The notes below the pieces were generated by a model. The model was not told the DNA's origin. It ran no database searches and saw only the letters and a list, made by a program, of their open reading frames with translations. 55,402 bases of DNA from NCBI GenBank assembly GCA_025929535.1, contig JAICLZ010000023.1:1-55402 (forward strand), given 5' to 3'. The position numbers and the translations under genes were made by a program. How positions within the stretch are numbered: the stretch's first letter is position 1; the number at the start of each line of letters is the position of its first letter. This DNA comes from Gemmatimonadaceae bacterium (GTDB lineage: Bacteria > Gemmatimonadota > Gemmatimonadetes > Gemmatimonadales > Gemmatimonadaceae). Below, piece after piece: positions 34,769 through 43,142 of this stretch.

Positions 34769-36937
34769 ATGCCCTTCGCATCGCGCAAACGCGTGTGCAT
34801 GCCACTGTTCGTCGCCGCCTTTCTGTTTCCGGGCCTTGTGCACGCGCAGGACACCACCGCGCGTGCGCGCGATACCACCTTCGCCGATTCGGCCGCGCGC
34901 CAGCGCCAGGACTCCATGGCGCACTCGATTCAGCGACTCGCGCCCGTGGTGACCGTCAGCCGCGACGTCGGCCGTTCCGTGCTCGATCTTCCGTACGCGA
35001 TCACGAGCGTGCGTCCGGACAGCCTGCGCCCGGGGCAGCAGCACCTCTCCGCGGACCAGACGTTTTTTGGTCTGCCGGGTGTCGTCGTCGCCAATCGAAC
35101 CAATCCATCGCAGGACATTCGTGTCGCGGTTCGGGGCTTCGGCTCGCGATCGTCGTTCGGAGTGCGCAGCGTCCGCGTGTTGCGCGACGGAATGCCGCTC
35201 ACGAACGCCGATGGCCAGACGCCACTCGACTATCTCGATCTCGAGACCGTGGGCCGCATCGAGGTGATCCGCGGCACGGCCTCGTCACTCTATGGCAACG
35301 CCTCCGGCGGCGTGCTCGACATTCGGAGCGCGGATCCGCCGAGCGATGCGTTCGCGGCACAGCTGCGAGGCGAGGGCGGCTCGTACGAGACTTCGCGCTT
35401 CACCGGTGTGGTCGGCGGCTCGTTCACGAACGGCAGCTACTCCGCAAACGTGGGGCACACCTCCTCGAACAACTATCGGGAATACTCGGAGCAGCGTCTC
35501 ACGAACGGCTATGGGCGCGTGCTGTTCAGTACCGGAGGCACCGACTTCGAGCTGCAGGCGATGGGCATCGACGAGCCTACGGCGCAGAACCCCGGTGCGC
35601 TCACGCAGGCGCAGCTGGACACCGCGCCGCAGATGGCGGACCCGGCGCAGATTCGAAAGAAGGCACGAAAGGAAGTGTCGATGGTGCAGACCGGATTGTC
35701 CGCGCGCCACGCGCTGCTCGGATCGGGCGAGCTCTTCGCGCAGCTCTACGGTGGCGGACGTTCGCTCTACAATCCGCTCACCTTCGCGATCGTCGGCATC
35801 GGCCGTGCGCAGTGGGGCGGAGGCGTGCGTGCGACGGCGCCGCTCACGCTGTTCGGACTCGCGAATCGCGCCAGTGTAGGCTTCGACGTGCAGGGGCTGA
35901 GCGATCACCGCCGCAACTGGGCGAACTGCAACGGAGTTGCTTCGGCGACGGACGCCTGCCCGGTGCTCGACATCGAGCAGGGCGCGCGCACGCTCGATCA
36001 GCAGGAGAAGGTCTCCAGCATCGGACCGTACGTGCGCGACGAGCTGGAGTTCGGCGGCAAGTACACGCTGAGCGCCGGGCTTCGCGCCGATTACGTGAAG
36101 TTCGAGGTCGACGATTTCTTTCCGATATCGCCCGACAATCCCGACGACTCCGGCCAGCGCACGCTGCACGCGTGGAGCCCAATGGTGGGCCTCGTCGCGA
36201 AGGTGTCTCCGCTGCACTCGGTGTACGCGAACGTGTCGCGAGCCTTCGAGACGCCGACCACCACCGAGCTGGGGAATCAGGCGAACGGTTCGGCGGGCTT
36301 CAATCCAGATCTGCAGCCGCAGCTGTCCACCACTTACGAGCTCGGGATGAAGGGAATCGTCTTCGACCGCGTGCAGTACGATTTCGCGGGATTCGACACC
36401 GAGGTGCACGACGAGCTGATCGCCTTCGAGGTGCCCGGCGGTGAAGGGCGCACCTACTATCGCAACGCCGGGCGCACGCGCCGGGAGGGAATCGAGGCGG
36501 AGCTCATCACCGACATCAACGCCTTCACGCTCGCTGCGTCCTACACGTACTCCCACTTTCGCTTCCGCGACTACTCGGTGGAGACGGCGAACTTCGCCGG
36601 CAATGTCATTCCCGGCGTTCCCGTGCATCAGGCGCAGGGGAGCGCGACCTATCACGTCCGCAATCTGTTCGCGACCATCGAGGGACTGGCGAAGTCCTCG
36701 CAGTTCGTGGACGATCCGAACACCACGAAGGCAGCGGGATTTTTCGTGATGAATCTTCGCGTGGGCGGGACGGCGCTCTTCGGGCGGCCGTGGCTCGCCC
36801 CGACGATCGGGCTGCAGAACGTCTTCGACAAGCACTACGTGTCATCCGTCGCCATCAACGCCGCGGCCGGGAAGTACTTCGAGCCCTCGGCCGGCCGCGC
36901 GCTCTTCGTGCAGCTGACGGCCGCATACGGACACTAG
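34769..36937 (+). CDS. TonB-dependent outer-membrane receptor
   Basis: A 722-residue receptor. ATG 34769 gives a signal peptide ending LVHAQ. The plug domain runs to about residue 205, with DLPYAITSVRPDSL, GLPGVVVANRTNPSQDIRV, RGFGSRSSFGVRSVRVLRDG and RIEVIRGTASSLYGNASGG. The 22-strand barrel follows and ends VFDKHYVSSVAINAAAG and FVQLTAAYGH. Plug motifs resemble ferric-siderophore receptors of the FecA/PfeA type, so iron uptake is plausible. No TonB, ExbB or siderophore gene lies in the window. It is convergent with the DUF1634 gene. Confidence 0.92.
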   Translation: MPFASRKRVCMPLFVAAFLFPGLVHAQDTTARARDTTFADSAARQRQDSMAHSIQRLAPVVTVSRDVGRSVLDLPYAITSVRPDSLRPGQQHLSADQTFFGLPGVVVANRTNPSQDIRVAVRGFGSRSSFGVRSVRVLRDGMPLTNADGQTPLDYLDLETVGRIEVIRGTASSLYGNASGGVLDIRSADPPSDAFAAQLRGEGGSYETSRFTGVVGGSFTNGSYSANVGHTSSNNYREYSEQRLTNGYGRVLFSTGGTDFELQAMGIDEPTAQNPGALTQAQLDTAPQMADPAQIRKKARKEVSMVQTGLSARHALLGSGELFAQLYGGGRSLYNPLTFAIVGIGRAQWGGGVRATAPLTLFGLANRASVGFDVQGLSDHRRNWANCNGVASATDACPVLDIEQGARTLDQQEKVSSIGPYVRDELEFGGKYTLSAGLRADYVKFEVDDFFPISPDNPDDSGQRTLHAWSPMVGLVAKVSPLHSVYANVSRAFETPTTTELGNQANGSAGFNPDLQPQLSTTYELGMKGIVFDRVQYDFAGFDTEVHDELIAFEVPGGEGRTYYRNAGRTRREGIEAELITDINAFTLAASYTYSHFRFRDYSVETANFAGNVIPGVPVHQAQGSATYHVRNLFATIEGLAKSSQFVDDPNTTKAAGFFVMNLRVGGTALFGRPWLAPTIGLQNVFDKHYVSSVAINAAAGKYFEPSAGRALFVQLTAAYGH

Positions 36938-36952
36938 GAACCAGGAGAGCGC

Positions 36953-37345
36953 CTAGCCCCCGTGCACCAACCCGTACGAGAGCAGCGCGAGCACGAGCAG
37001 TGAGCACGCGACGTACATCCAGTCGCGCTCGCGGGCGAAGCCGATCACGGAGAAGAGCACGCGCGCGATGGGCGTCGCGATGAGGAGCAGCACGCCGAAC
37101 TGGATGATCGAGATGCTGTCGCCCCGCAGTACCCCGGCGATCACGCCGCCCACGGTGCGCAGTCCCGCGGGCTCTCCGGTGAAGGTGTGATAGCTCACCG
37201 GCACGTTTCCGTGCGATGCGAGGTACATGACTCCTCCGATCAGCGTCACGCTGGCCGAGAGGATCACCCCGCCGCGCAGCAGCGTTCCGAGGCGCTGCTC
37301 GAGCGCGAAGTCCTCGTGCGTGTGTCCCGCCGGCGATTCGCTCAT
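36953..37345 (-). CDS. DUF1634 membrane protein
   Basis: A 130-residue protein with three predicted helices (about 25-45, 78-100 and 108-127). LEQRLGTLLRGGVILSASVT and YHTFTGEPAGLRTVGGVIAG are the DUF1634 blocks. The family is almost always encoded next to a TauE/SafE exporter and is probably its accessory subunit. Here the ATG (37343-37345) overlaps the exporter's stop by four bases (ATGA), so the two are translationally coupled. Confidence 0.9.
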   Translation of the reverse strand: MSESPAGHTHEDFALEQRLGTLLRGGVILSASVTLIGGVMYLASHGNVPVSYHTFTGEPAGLRTVGGVIAGVLRGDSISIIQFGVLLLIATPIARVLFSVIGFARERDWMYVACSLLVLALLSYGLVHGG

Positions 37346-38178
37346 ATCCGTTTCGTGAGTCCCTGGTAGAGCATCTCGATCGCGAGCGCGATCATGATGG
37401 CGGTGAAGAGCATCCGGAGCGGCTTCACGTGCACGCGCGCGAGCAGCCGCGCGCCGAGGGTCGCTCCGGCAAGCACGCCGATCACGACCGGCATGACGAG
37501 CACGGGGTTGACGTAGCCCCGGTGCAGGTAGACGCCGGCGCTCGCGGCCGCCGTGACGCCGATCATGAAGTTGCTCGTCGTCGTGGAGACCTTGTAGGGG
37601 AGATGCATCGCCCGGTCCATCGCGAGCACCTTCACCACGCCCGAGCCGATGCCCAGGAGCGCCGATAGGATTCCGGCTGCGAACATCATCGCGAAGCCCG
37701 CCAGCACGCGCGTCACACCATAGCTCACGATCTTCCCCTCGTGCGGGTACGTCGACGCGAGACGGAGCCTGGCACCGAGGGAGCCGGGCTCGGTGGCGGC
37801 GATGTGCTCCACGCGCTGACGCAACGACTGCGCGGCCGAGAACATGAGCACGATGCCGAAGATCACCGCGAGCGTCGACGACGACACGTACGCGGCGAGC
37901 ACCGTCCCGAGCAGCGCGCCCACGGTCGTCGCGATCTCGAGAAACATCCCCACGCGAATGTTGGTGAATCCCTCGCGGACGAATGCGGCTGCGGCTCCGG
38001 ACGATGTCGCAATCACGCACACCAGCGATGAGCCGATCGCGTATCGAATGTCGACGCCGAGTCCCAGCGTGAGCAGCGGAACCAGCACGACGCCTCCGCC
38101 GAGGCCAGTGAGAGCGCCGACCAGCCCCGCGAGGAGGGCGCCTCCGAGCGTGATCAGCGTGAACGACAGTGCGTGCAT
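37342..38178 (-). CDS. TauE/SafE family sulfite/sulfonate exporter
   Basis: A 278-residue inner-membrane protein of about eight helices. GLVGALTGLGGGVVLVPLLT is the first TauE/SafE repeat and SALLGIGSGVVKVLAMD the second; both carry the Gly-rich re-entrant motif. The family exports small organosulfur or sulfite anions; the substrate here is inferred only from the family. ATG 38178 begins MHALSFTLITLGG. It is first in a two-gene operon with the DUF1634 gene and divergent from the MFS gene over 117 bases. Confidence 0.9.
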   Translation of the reverse strand: MHALSFTLITLGGALLAGLVGALTGLGGGVVLVPLLTLGLGVDIRYAIGSSLVCVIATSSGAAAAFVREGFTNIRVGMFLEIATTVGALLGTVLAAYVSSSTLAVIFGIVLMFSAAQSLRQRVEHIAATEPGSLGARLRLASTYPHEGKIVSYGVTRVLAGFAMMFAAGILSALLGIGSGVVKVLAMDRAMHLPYKVSTTTSNFMIGVTAAASAGVYLHRGYVNPVLVMPVVIGVLAGATLGARLLARVHVKPLRMLFTAIMIALAIEMLYQGLTKRI

Positions 38179-38295
38179 CCGCCTCGTATGGTCGAAGTGC
38201 GCTAAGTGTACGAGGCTCGTGCGTCTCCAGCAACGCGGTCGCTTTCGGTTGTCCACACATCGCATCAGATTGTGGTGCGCATTCCGGGGAAGGAG

Positions 38296-39549
38296 ATGGC
38301 TGAGGCGATCGGCACGCACGAGGGCGAGCAGCGCGGCGCGTGGGCGGTGCTCGCGATTCTCACCTCGATCAACCTGCTCAACTACGTCGACCGCTTCGTT
38401 TTTCCGGCGGTGGCCGAGAGCATCAAGCACTCGTCGCTGAATCCGTCCGACACCGCCATCGGCCTCGGCTCGACGGCGTTTCTCGTGGTGTATCTCATCG
38501 CCGCGCCGTTCTTCGGCGCCGTTGGGGGTCGTCCGCAGCGCACGCGATGGGTGGCGGCGGGAATCCTGTTCTGGAGCGTGGCGACCGCGCTGGGAGGACT
38601 CGCGCGCACGATGCCGGAGCTCATCGGCGCGCGGTCTCTCGTTGGCATCGGCGAAGCCGCCTACTCGGCGATCGCGCCGGCCATTCTCGCGGACTATTTT
38701 CCGGAGAGGACGCGCGGCCGTGCCTTCGCGATCTTTTTCGCCGCTGCGCCGGTGGGCGCCGCGCTCGGCTACGGCATCGGCGGCTTCGTCGATGCACACT
38801 GGGGCTGGCGCGAAGCATTCTTTGTCGCGGGTGTGCCGGGCACGCTGCTCGCGTGGCTCGTGCTCCGCATGCGCGCTCCCGCCAGCAGCGCGATGGCTGT
38901 GAGCGCGCCGGCGGGGGCGCTCCGGATGTACACGCAGCTGCTTCGGGAGCCGCAGTATCGGCTCACCGTGCTCGGGTACACCGCGTACACGTTCGCGGTG
39001 GGCGGCATCGGCGCGTGGATGCCCGTGTTCGTGCAGCGCGCGCACGGGTTGAGCAGCACGGTGGCGAACAATCAGATCGGTGTCATGCTCGCGATCTCGG
39101 GGCTCATCGGCGCGATCGGTGGAGGATGGCTCGCGGACCGGCTCCGCCGGAAATACGACGAGGCGTACCTCTGGCTGTCGGCGGTGACCACCGTGCTCGC
39201 CGCGCCGCTCGCGTGGATCGCGTTGACGACTCCCGATACGGCCGTGTATCTGGTTACGTTATTCGCGGCGGAGCTTCTCATATTTACGTGCACCGCGCCG
39301 ATCAACTCGAAGCTGATCGCGATGGTCCCGCCGGAAATGCGCGCGGCGGCGATGGCGTTGTGCATCTTCACCATTCATCTGCTGGGCGACGTTCCCTCGC
39401 CCACGCTGATTGGCTGGATTTCCGACCGAAGCTCGATACAGCAAGGCGTACTGGTGATTCCCGCCGCAGTCGTGGTGAGCGGGGCGATATGGATGCTGGC
39501 CGCTTTGCGCGGCGACCGGCTCTCAACCACCGCAGCCGTCGAGGCCTGA
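38296..39549 (+). CDS. Spinster-like MFS transporter
   Basis: A 417-residue transporter with twelve helices. INLLNYVDRFVFPAVAESIK in helix 1 and LVGIGEAAYSAIAPAILADYFP in helices 4-5 match the spinster branch, and PERTRGRAFAIF is the A-like loop. Substrates of bacterial spinster proteins are mostly unknown lipids or organic anions. The start is uncertain: ATG 38296 has AAGGAG touching it, too close for normal use, so GTG 38272 or 38275 may be the true start. mgtE follows one base after the stop. Confidence 0.87.
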   Translation: MAEAIGTHEGEQRGAWAVLAILTSINLLNYVDRFVFPAVAESIKHSSLNPSDTAIGLGSTAFLVVYLIAAPFFGAVGGRPQRTRWVAAGILFWSVATALGGLARTMPELIGARSLVGIGEAAYSAIAPAILADYFPERTRGRAFAIFFAAAPVGAALGYGIGGFVDAHWGWREAFFVAGVPGTLLAWLVLRMRAPASSAMAVSAPAGALRMYTQLLREPQYRLTVLGYTAYTFAVGGIGAWMPVFVQRAHGLSSTVANNQIGVMLAISGLIGAIGGGWLADRLRRKYDEAYLWLSAVTTVLAAPLAWIALTTPDTAVYLVTLFAAELLIFTCTAPINSKLIAMVPPEMRAAAMALCIFTIHLLGDVPSPTLIGWISDRSSIQQGVLVIPAAVVVSGAIWMLAALRGDRLSTTAAVEA

Positions 39550-39550
39550 G

Positions 39551-40930
39551 ATGATCGAAGCGCACTCCCCCGAGCTCCTCTATCTCCTCTCCGGCGATCC
39601 GGCGGAGCTGGCAGAAATGCTCTCCTCCATGCGGCCCGTGGATGTGGCAGAGGCGCTGAGCCGCCTGCAGCCCGACGCCGCGGCCCAGCTCATCAAGGCG
39701 CTTCCATTCGATCTCGTCGTGCAGGTGTTCGACGAGCCCGAGCTCGAGGGACGCGCGGAGATCTTCGAGAAGATCGATGCGGCGAGCGCGGCCCCGCTGC
39801 TCGAGGCGATGTCCGCCGACCAGCAGGCAGATCTCTTCCGCGAGCTCTCGCAGAGCGAGCGTGACCGGCTCGCCAAGCCGCTCGATGCGCCCACCCGGCA
39901 GGCGCTCGCGCTCCTGCTGCGCTATCCGCCCGAGGTTGCCGGCGGAATCATGACCACGGAAGCCGTCACCGTTCCGAGCGACTGGTCGGTGGAGAAGACG
40001 CTGCAGTACATCGTGAGCGTTGGCGGCGCCAAGGAGACCGTCTACACGATCTACGTGCTCGACTCGCAGCAGCGCATGGTGCACGTGGTGTCGCTTCGCC
40101 AGCTGATGCTCGCCGATCGCAACCAGAAGGTGCTCGAGGTCGGACCGCAACGCCTTCCGCTGTCCGTGAAGCCGACCACAGATCGCGAGGACGTCGCGCG
40201 CCTGCTCTCCAAGTACAATCTCCTCGCGGTGCCCGTGGTCGACGAGGGTGGCCACCTGCTCGGCATCGTCACCGTCGACGATGTGATCGATGCGATCGTG
40301 CGCGAGCAAACGGAGGATGTGCAGAAGTTCGGCGGTATGGAGGCGCTCGATGAGCCGTACATGGAGATCAGCCTCCTCTCGATGATCAAGAAGCGCGCGG
40401 GCTGGCTCTGCGCGCTGTTCCTCGGCGAGATGCTCACCGCGACGGCCATGGGCTATTTCGAGGGTGAGATCAGCAAGGCGGTCGTGCTCGCGCTGTTCAT
40501 TCCGCTCATCATCAGCTCGGGTGGCAACTCCGGATCGCAGGCCACCTCGCTGATCATTCGCGCGATGGCGCTGCGCGAGGTGACGCTGCGCGACTGGTGG
40601 CGCGTCGCCTCACGCGAGCTCCCATCCGGCATCGTGCTCGGCCTCATTCTCGGAGTGATCGGCTTCATCCGCATCATGGTCTGGCAACGGTTCGGCTGGT
40701 ACAACTATGGCACGCATCACACGCTCGTCGCGCTCACCGTTGCCTCTGCTCTCGTCGGCGTCGTGACGTTCGGCTCGCTCGCCGGCTCCATGCTGCCGTT
40801 CGTGCTGCGGCGGCTCAACTTCGATCCGGCGAGCGCATCGGCTCCATTCGTCGCCACGCTGGTGGACGTCACCGGCCTGATCATTTATTTCAGCGTTGCG
40901 TTCGTCATCCTGCGCGGCACGCTGCTCTAG
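39551..40930 (+). CDS. mgtE: MgtE magnesium transporter
   Basis: A 459-residue protein with full MgtE architecture: an acidic N-terminal superhelical domain (residues 1-130), two CBS domains (about 135-260, with VVDEGGHLLGIVTVDDVIDA) and five membrane helices. The selectivity block IPLIISSGGNSGSQATSLIIRAMAL is intact, and LVDVTGLIIYFSVAF is in the last helix. The cytoplasmic domains gate Mg2+ entry according to internal Mg2+. It is translated from ATG 39551, two bases after the MFS stop codon, and has no leader of its own, so no M-box could control it separately. Confidence 0.95.
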   Translation: MIEAHSPELLYLLSGDPAELAEMLSSMRPVDVAEALSRLQPDAAAQLIKALPFDLVVQVFDEPELEGRAEIFEKIDAASAAPLLEAMSADQQADLFRELSQSERDRLAKPLDAPTRQALALLLRYPPEVAGGIMTTEAVTVPSDWSVEKTLQYIVSVGGAKETVYTIYVLDSQQRMVHVVSLRQLMLADRNQKVLEVGPQRLPLSVKPTTDREDVARLLSKYNLLAVPVVDEGGHLLGIVTVDDVIDAIVREQTEDVQKFGGMEALDEPYMEISLLSMIKKRAGWLCALFLGEMLTATAMGYFEGEISKAVVLALFIPLIISSGGNSGSQATSLIIRAMALREVTLRDWWRVASRELPSGIVLGLILGVIGFIRIMVWQRFGWYNYGTHHTLVALTVASALVGVVTFGSLAGSMLPFVLRRLNFDPASASAPFVATLVDVTGLIIYFSVAFVILRGTLL

Positions 40931-41093
40931 TGGCCCGGCATCTGCCGCGTTCGTTCTCGTCGCCTGTTTTCACAGCAGAAAATTCTTGGGAGCATCGACG
41001 TCGATCGGTGCGGGTTATGCACCAATTTGATGAAGTCGCCACTGTCGGCGACAGAGTCTCGATACCCGAGAGAATGGACGAGAGGAGGGGACG

Positions 41094-41408
41094 ATGGAAC
41101 TGAAATGGATGGTGGTCGGCGCGCTCGCGGTCATTCCGTGTGCGGCAATGGCGCAGAGCAAGACGGCGCCTGACTCGTCGACAACGCGTCGTGATTCCTC
41201 GCAGCAAACGAACACGGCAAAAACGACGACGACGACATCGACGGGCGATGTCAGCAGCTCCGGCAACATCGACAAGAATGTGACACCGGCGATGCTTGCG
41301 GCGCAGAACGATCCGAATCTCATTGGATCGCCGGCCTGGTGGAAGAATCACGGAACGGCGGACGGCAAGCCGCCGATCACGAACCGCACCTCAGGCCCGA
41401 CCCACTAG
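41094..41408 (+). CDS. Small exported Thr/Ser-rich protein
   Basis: A 104-residue protein with a signal peptide (MELKWMVVGALAVIPCAAMA, then QS) and a Thr/Ser/Asp-rich, probably disordered middle. It ends with a conserved-looking C-terminal block (LAAQNDPNLIGSPAWWKNHG). ATG 41094 follows GAGGAGGGG, a strong ribosome-binding site. I do not recognise a family; similar short exported proteins with an NDPxLIGSPAWW ending look familiar from this phylum, but I cannot name them. It is preceded by 163 bases with a 12-base palindrome (ATCGACGTCGAT, 40994-41005). Confidence 0.65.
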   Translation: MELKWMVVGALAVIPCAAMAQSKTAPDSSTTRRDSSQQTNTAKTTTTTSTGDVSSSGNIDKNVTPAMLAAQNDPNLIGSPAWWKNHGTADGKPPITNRTSGPTH

Positions 41409-41414
41409 AGTATT

Positions 41415-41445
41415 CGTGCGCGGTGCGTTGGCCTAGCCGCGCACG
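41415..41445. terminator. Bidirectional hairpin between convergent genes
   Basis: CGTGCGCGG 41415-41423 and CCGCGCACG 41437-41445 are exact complements around a 13-base loop. The hairpin starts seven bases past the stop of the small exported gene and overlaps the last codons of the opposing HExxH gene. It can serve as a shared terminator. T-runs are absent on both sides. Confidence 0.5.
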
Positions 41446-42023
41446 AGCTCTTCGTCCGCCGGTGCAGGCGTGCCGGCGGACAGCCGCATCGCGTTGAGGA
41501 GCCAGGCTCCCCAACCGATCGCGAACAGCAGCGCGACCACCGACAGGAGTCGCGCGAGCCTCGCGAGGGCGTGGTCCTGCGCCAGCATCCCGAAGTGGCC
41601 GAGCAGGTAGTGCCAATCGTGGATCGGATCGCCGTTGCCGATGCTCACGAGAGGGAGGTCCTGCGCTCGCGCGTCGCCGATGTAGGTGGCGAGATTGCTC
41701 AGGCTCATCGACAGCCACGCGAGTGCGACCGTGATCCCGAAGTATTCGCGCTGGCGAAGAAAAAGCGCGGCGACGATCACCGGTGCGGCGACCTGCATGA
41801 TGCTGCCGCCGGCGACCCAGAGCAGCTCACCCAGGAGCGAGAACACGATGTGTCCCGCCTCGTGCACCCCGAGCGTAATCCCCGCGAAGATGGTCCAGTA
41901 CTCGTAGTCGCTCAGCGAGCGCACGCTCACGTACGCGAGATAGGCGAGCAGAATCGCTCGCCAGCTCCAGCTGCGCCCCTTGCACCACTCGAGCGCGTCG
42001 GCCAGTCGGCGGCTCGAGGTCAG
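41433..42023 (-). CDS. Membrane protein with HExxH zinc-protease motif (M50-like)
   Basis: A 196-residue protein with five or six hydrophobic segments. His54-Glu55-x-x-His58 (HEAGH) falls at the start of a membrane helix, and a later GDPIHDWHYLLG offers the third ligand. This is the arrangement of site-2-type intramembrane proteases, though the protein is small and otherwise unfamiliar. No ATG, GTG or TTG lies between the preceding gene's end and the first helix. CTG 42023, overlapping that gene's TGA (CTGA), is the best start. GTG 41930 would delete the first helix. Last of a three-gene operon. Confidence 0.65.
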   Translation of the reverse strand: MTSSRRLADALEWCKGRSWSWRAILLAYLAYVSVRSLSDYEYWTIFAGITLGVHEAGHIVFSLLGELLWVAGGSIMQVAAPVIVAALFLRQREYFGITVALAWLSMSLSNLATYIGDARAQDLPLVSIGNGDPIHDWHYLLGHFGMLAQDHALARLARLLSVVALLFAIGWGAWLLNAMRLSAGTPAPADEELVRG

Positions 42024-43135
42024 TTCGGGATCGCGGTGATGAACGTGAGTGAGCGCTTGCGGCGAACGACGTCGCCGAGCGCTTCGAACACTTCGGGATC
42101 GATGAGCGTGCCCACGCGCTCGCCGAGATAGTCGAGCGTGTGGTTCGCGTCGAGCGGCTCCTGATACGAGCGCCCCGTGACGAGCGCGTCGTAGGCGTCC
42201 GCCGCGGCGAGAATGCGCCCGCCGATCGAGATCTGCGACCCGGAGCACTGGCGCGGATAGCCCGTGCCATCGAAGTGCTCGTGATGATCGCGAACGTAGT
42301 CGAGCACGGCACCGAGGTGCTTCATGGGCGCGAGAATGTTCACTCCCATCTCGACGTGCTCCTTCACGTGCGCGTACTCGTCCGCCGTGAGCGGGCCCGG
42401 CTTGTTGAGGATCTCCTCGCGAATGCCGATCTTGCCCACATCCATCAGCCGAGCCGCGAGGCGCACCGCCTCGACCGTGTCGACATCGAGCTGCATCTCA
42501 TCGGCGATCGCGGCGGACATCTCGCCGATGCGAATCGAGCGGCCGCGCATGTAGGGATTCTTCGCTTCCATCGCGATCACGAGCGACTCCGCCACCTGGA
42601 TCGTGAGATCGCGCAGCGCGGACTTCTCGCGCTCGATCTCCGCGGTGCGCATCGTCACTTCTTCGCGGATGACGTGATCGATCTCCCGCTGCTGCAGGAG
42701 CATCTCGCGGCGGTGTAGCGCCTTGAGAATCGACTCGTGCAGATCGGGGAGCTCCACGGGCTTGGTGAGATAGCCCATCGCACCTCGCGACAATGCCTCA
42801 GTAGCGGTGGGTGCGTCGTTCACGGCCGTCAGCATCACGATCGCGAGATCGGGATTGGAGGCGAGCGCCCGCGGCACCAGCTCCACGCCGGTCATGCCGG
42901 GCATCCGGATGTCGCTCAGCATGAGCGAGTAGCGTCCGCCGTCCAGCATCTCGAGCGCCTGCGCGGCGGAGGCCGCGGTCTCGACTTCGTAGCCCGACCG
43001 GGTGAGGAAGGTGCTGAGCGACATCCGGATCGCCTCCTCGTCGTCCACGAGCAGCACGCGAACCGCGCGTCTATCCGTCAACAAGATTTCCGGTGCAGTC
43101 ACTATGGCGCTTTTCGAATGAGGGGCGGTGATCAT
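42020..43135 (-). CDS. Response regulator with degenerate HD-GYP domain
   Basis: A 371-residue protein. The receiver has Asp31-Asp32, phospho-acceptor Asp75 in LSDIRMPG and Lys125 in LTKPV. A coiled linker (140-180) leads to an HD-GYP-like domain with HHEHFDGTGYP and ADAYDALVTGRSY intact. Two metal ligands are lost: the first His is Arg199 (RGRSIRIG) and the HD doublet reads Met231-Asp232 (LMDVGK for LHDIGK). His260 is kept. Cyclic-di-GMP hydrolysis is therefore doubtful; it may bind nucleotide or partners instead. The start ATG 43135 lies seven bases after the PD40 gene's stop. Confidence 0.85.
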   Translation of the reverse strand: MITAPHSKSAIVTAPEILLTDRRAVRVLLVDDEEAIRMSLSTFLTRSGYEVETAASAAQALEMLDGGRYSLMLSDIRMPGMTGVELVPRALASNPDLAIVMLTAVNDAPTATEALSRGAMGYLTKPVELPDLHESILKALHRREMLLQQREIDHVIREEVTMRTAEIEREKSALRDLTIQVAESLVIAMEAKNPYMRGRSIRIGEMSAAIADEMQLDVDTVEAVRLAARLMDVGKIGIREEILNKPGPLTADEYAHVKEHVEMGVNILAPMKHLGAVLDYVRDHHEHFDGTGYPRQCSGSQISIGGRILAAADAYDALVTGRSYQEPLDANHTLDYLGERVGTLIDPEVFEALGDVVRRKRSLTFITAIPN

Positions 43136-43142
43136 GTCGAGA

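Noticed and set aside
39540-39551. M-box magnesium riboswitch for mgtE
   Set aside because: mgtE starts one base after the MFS gene, so there is no leader to hold one.
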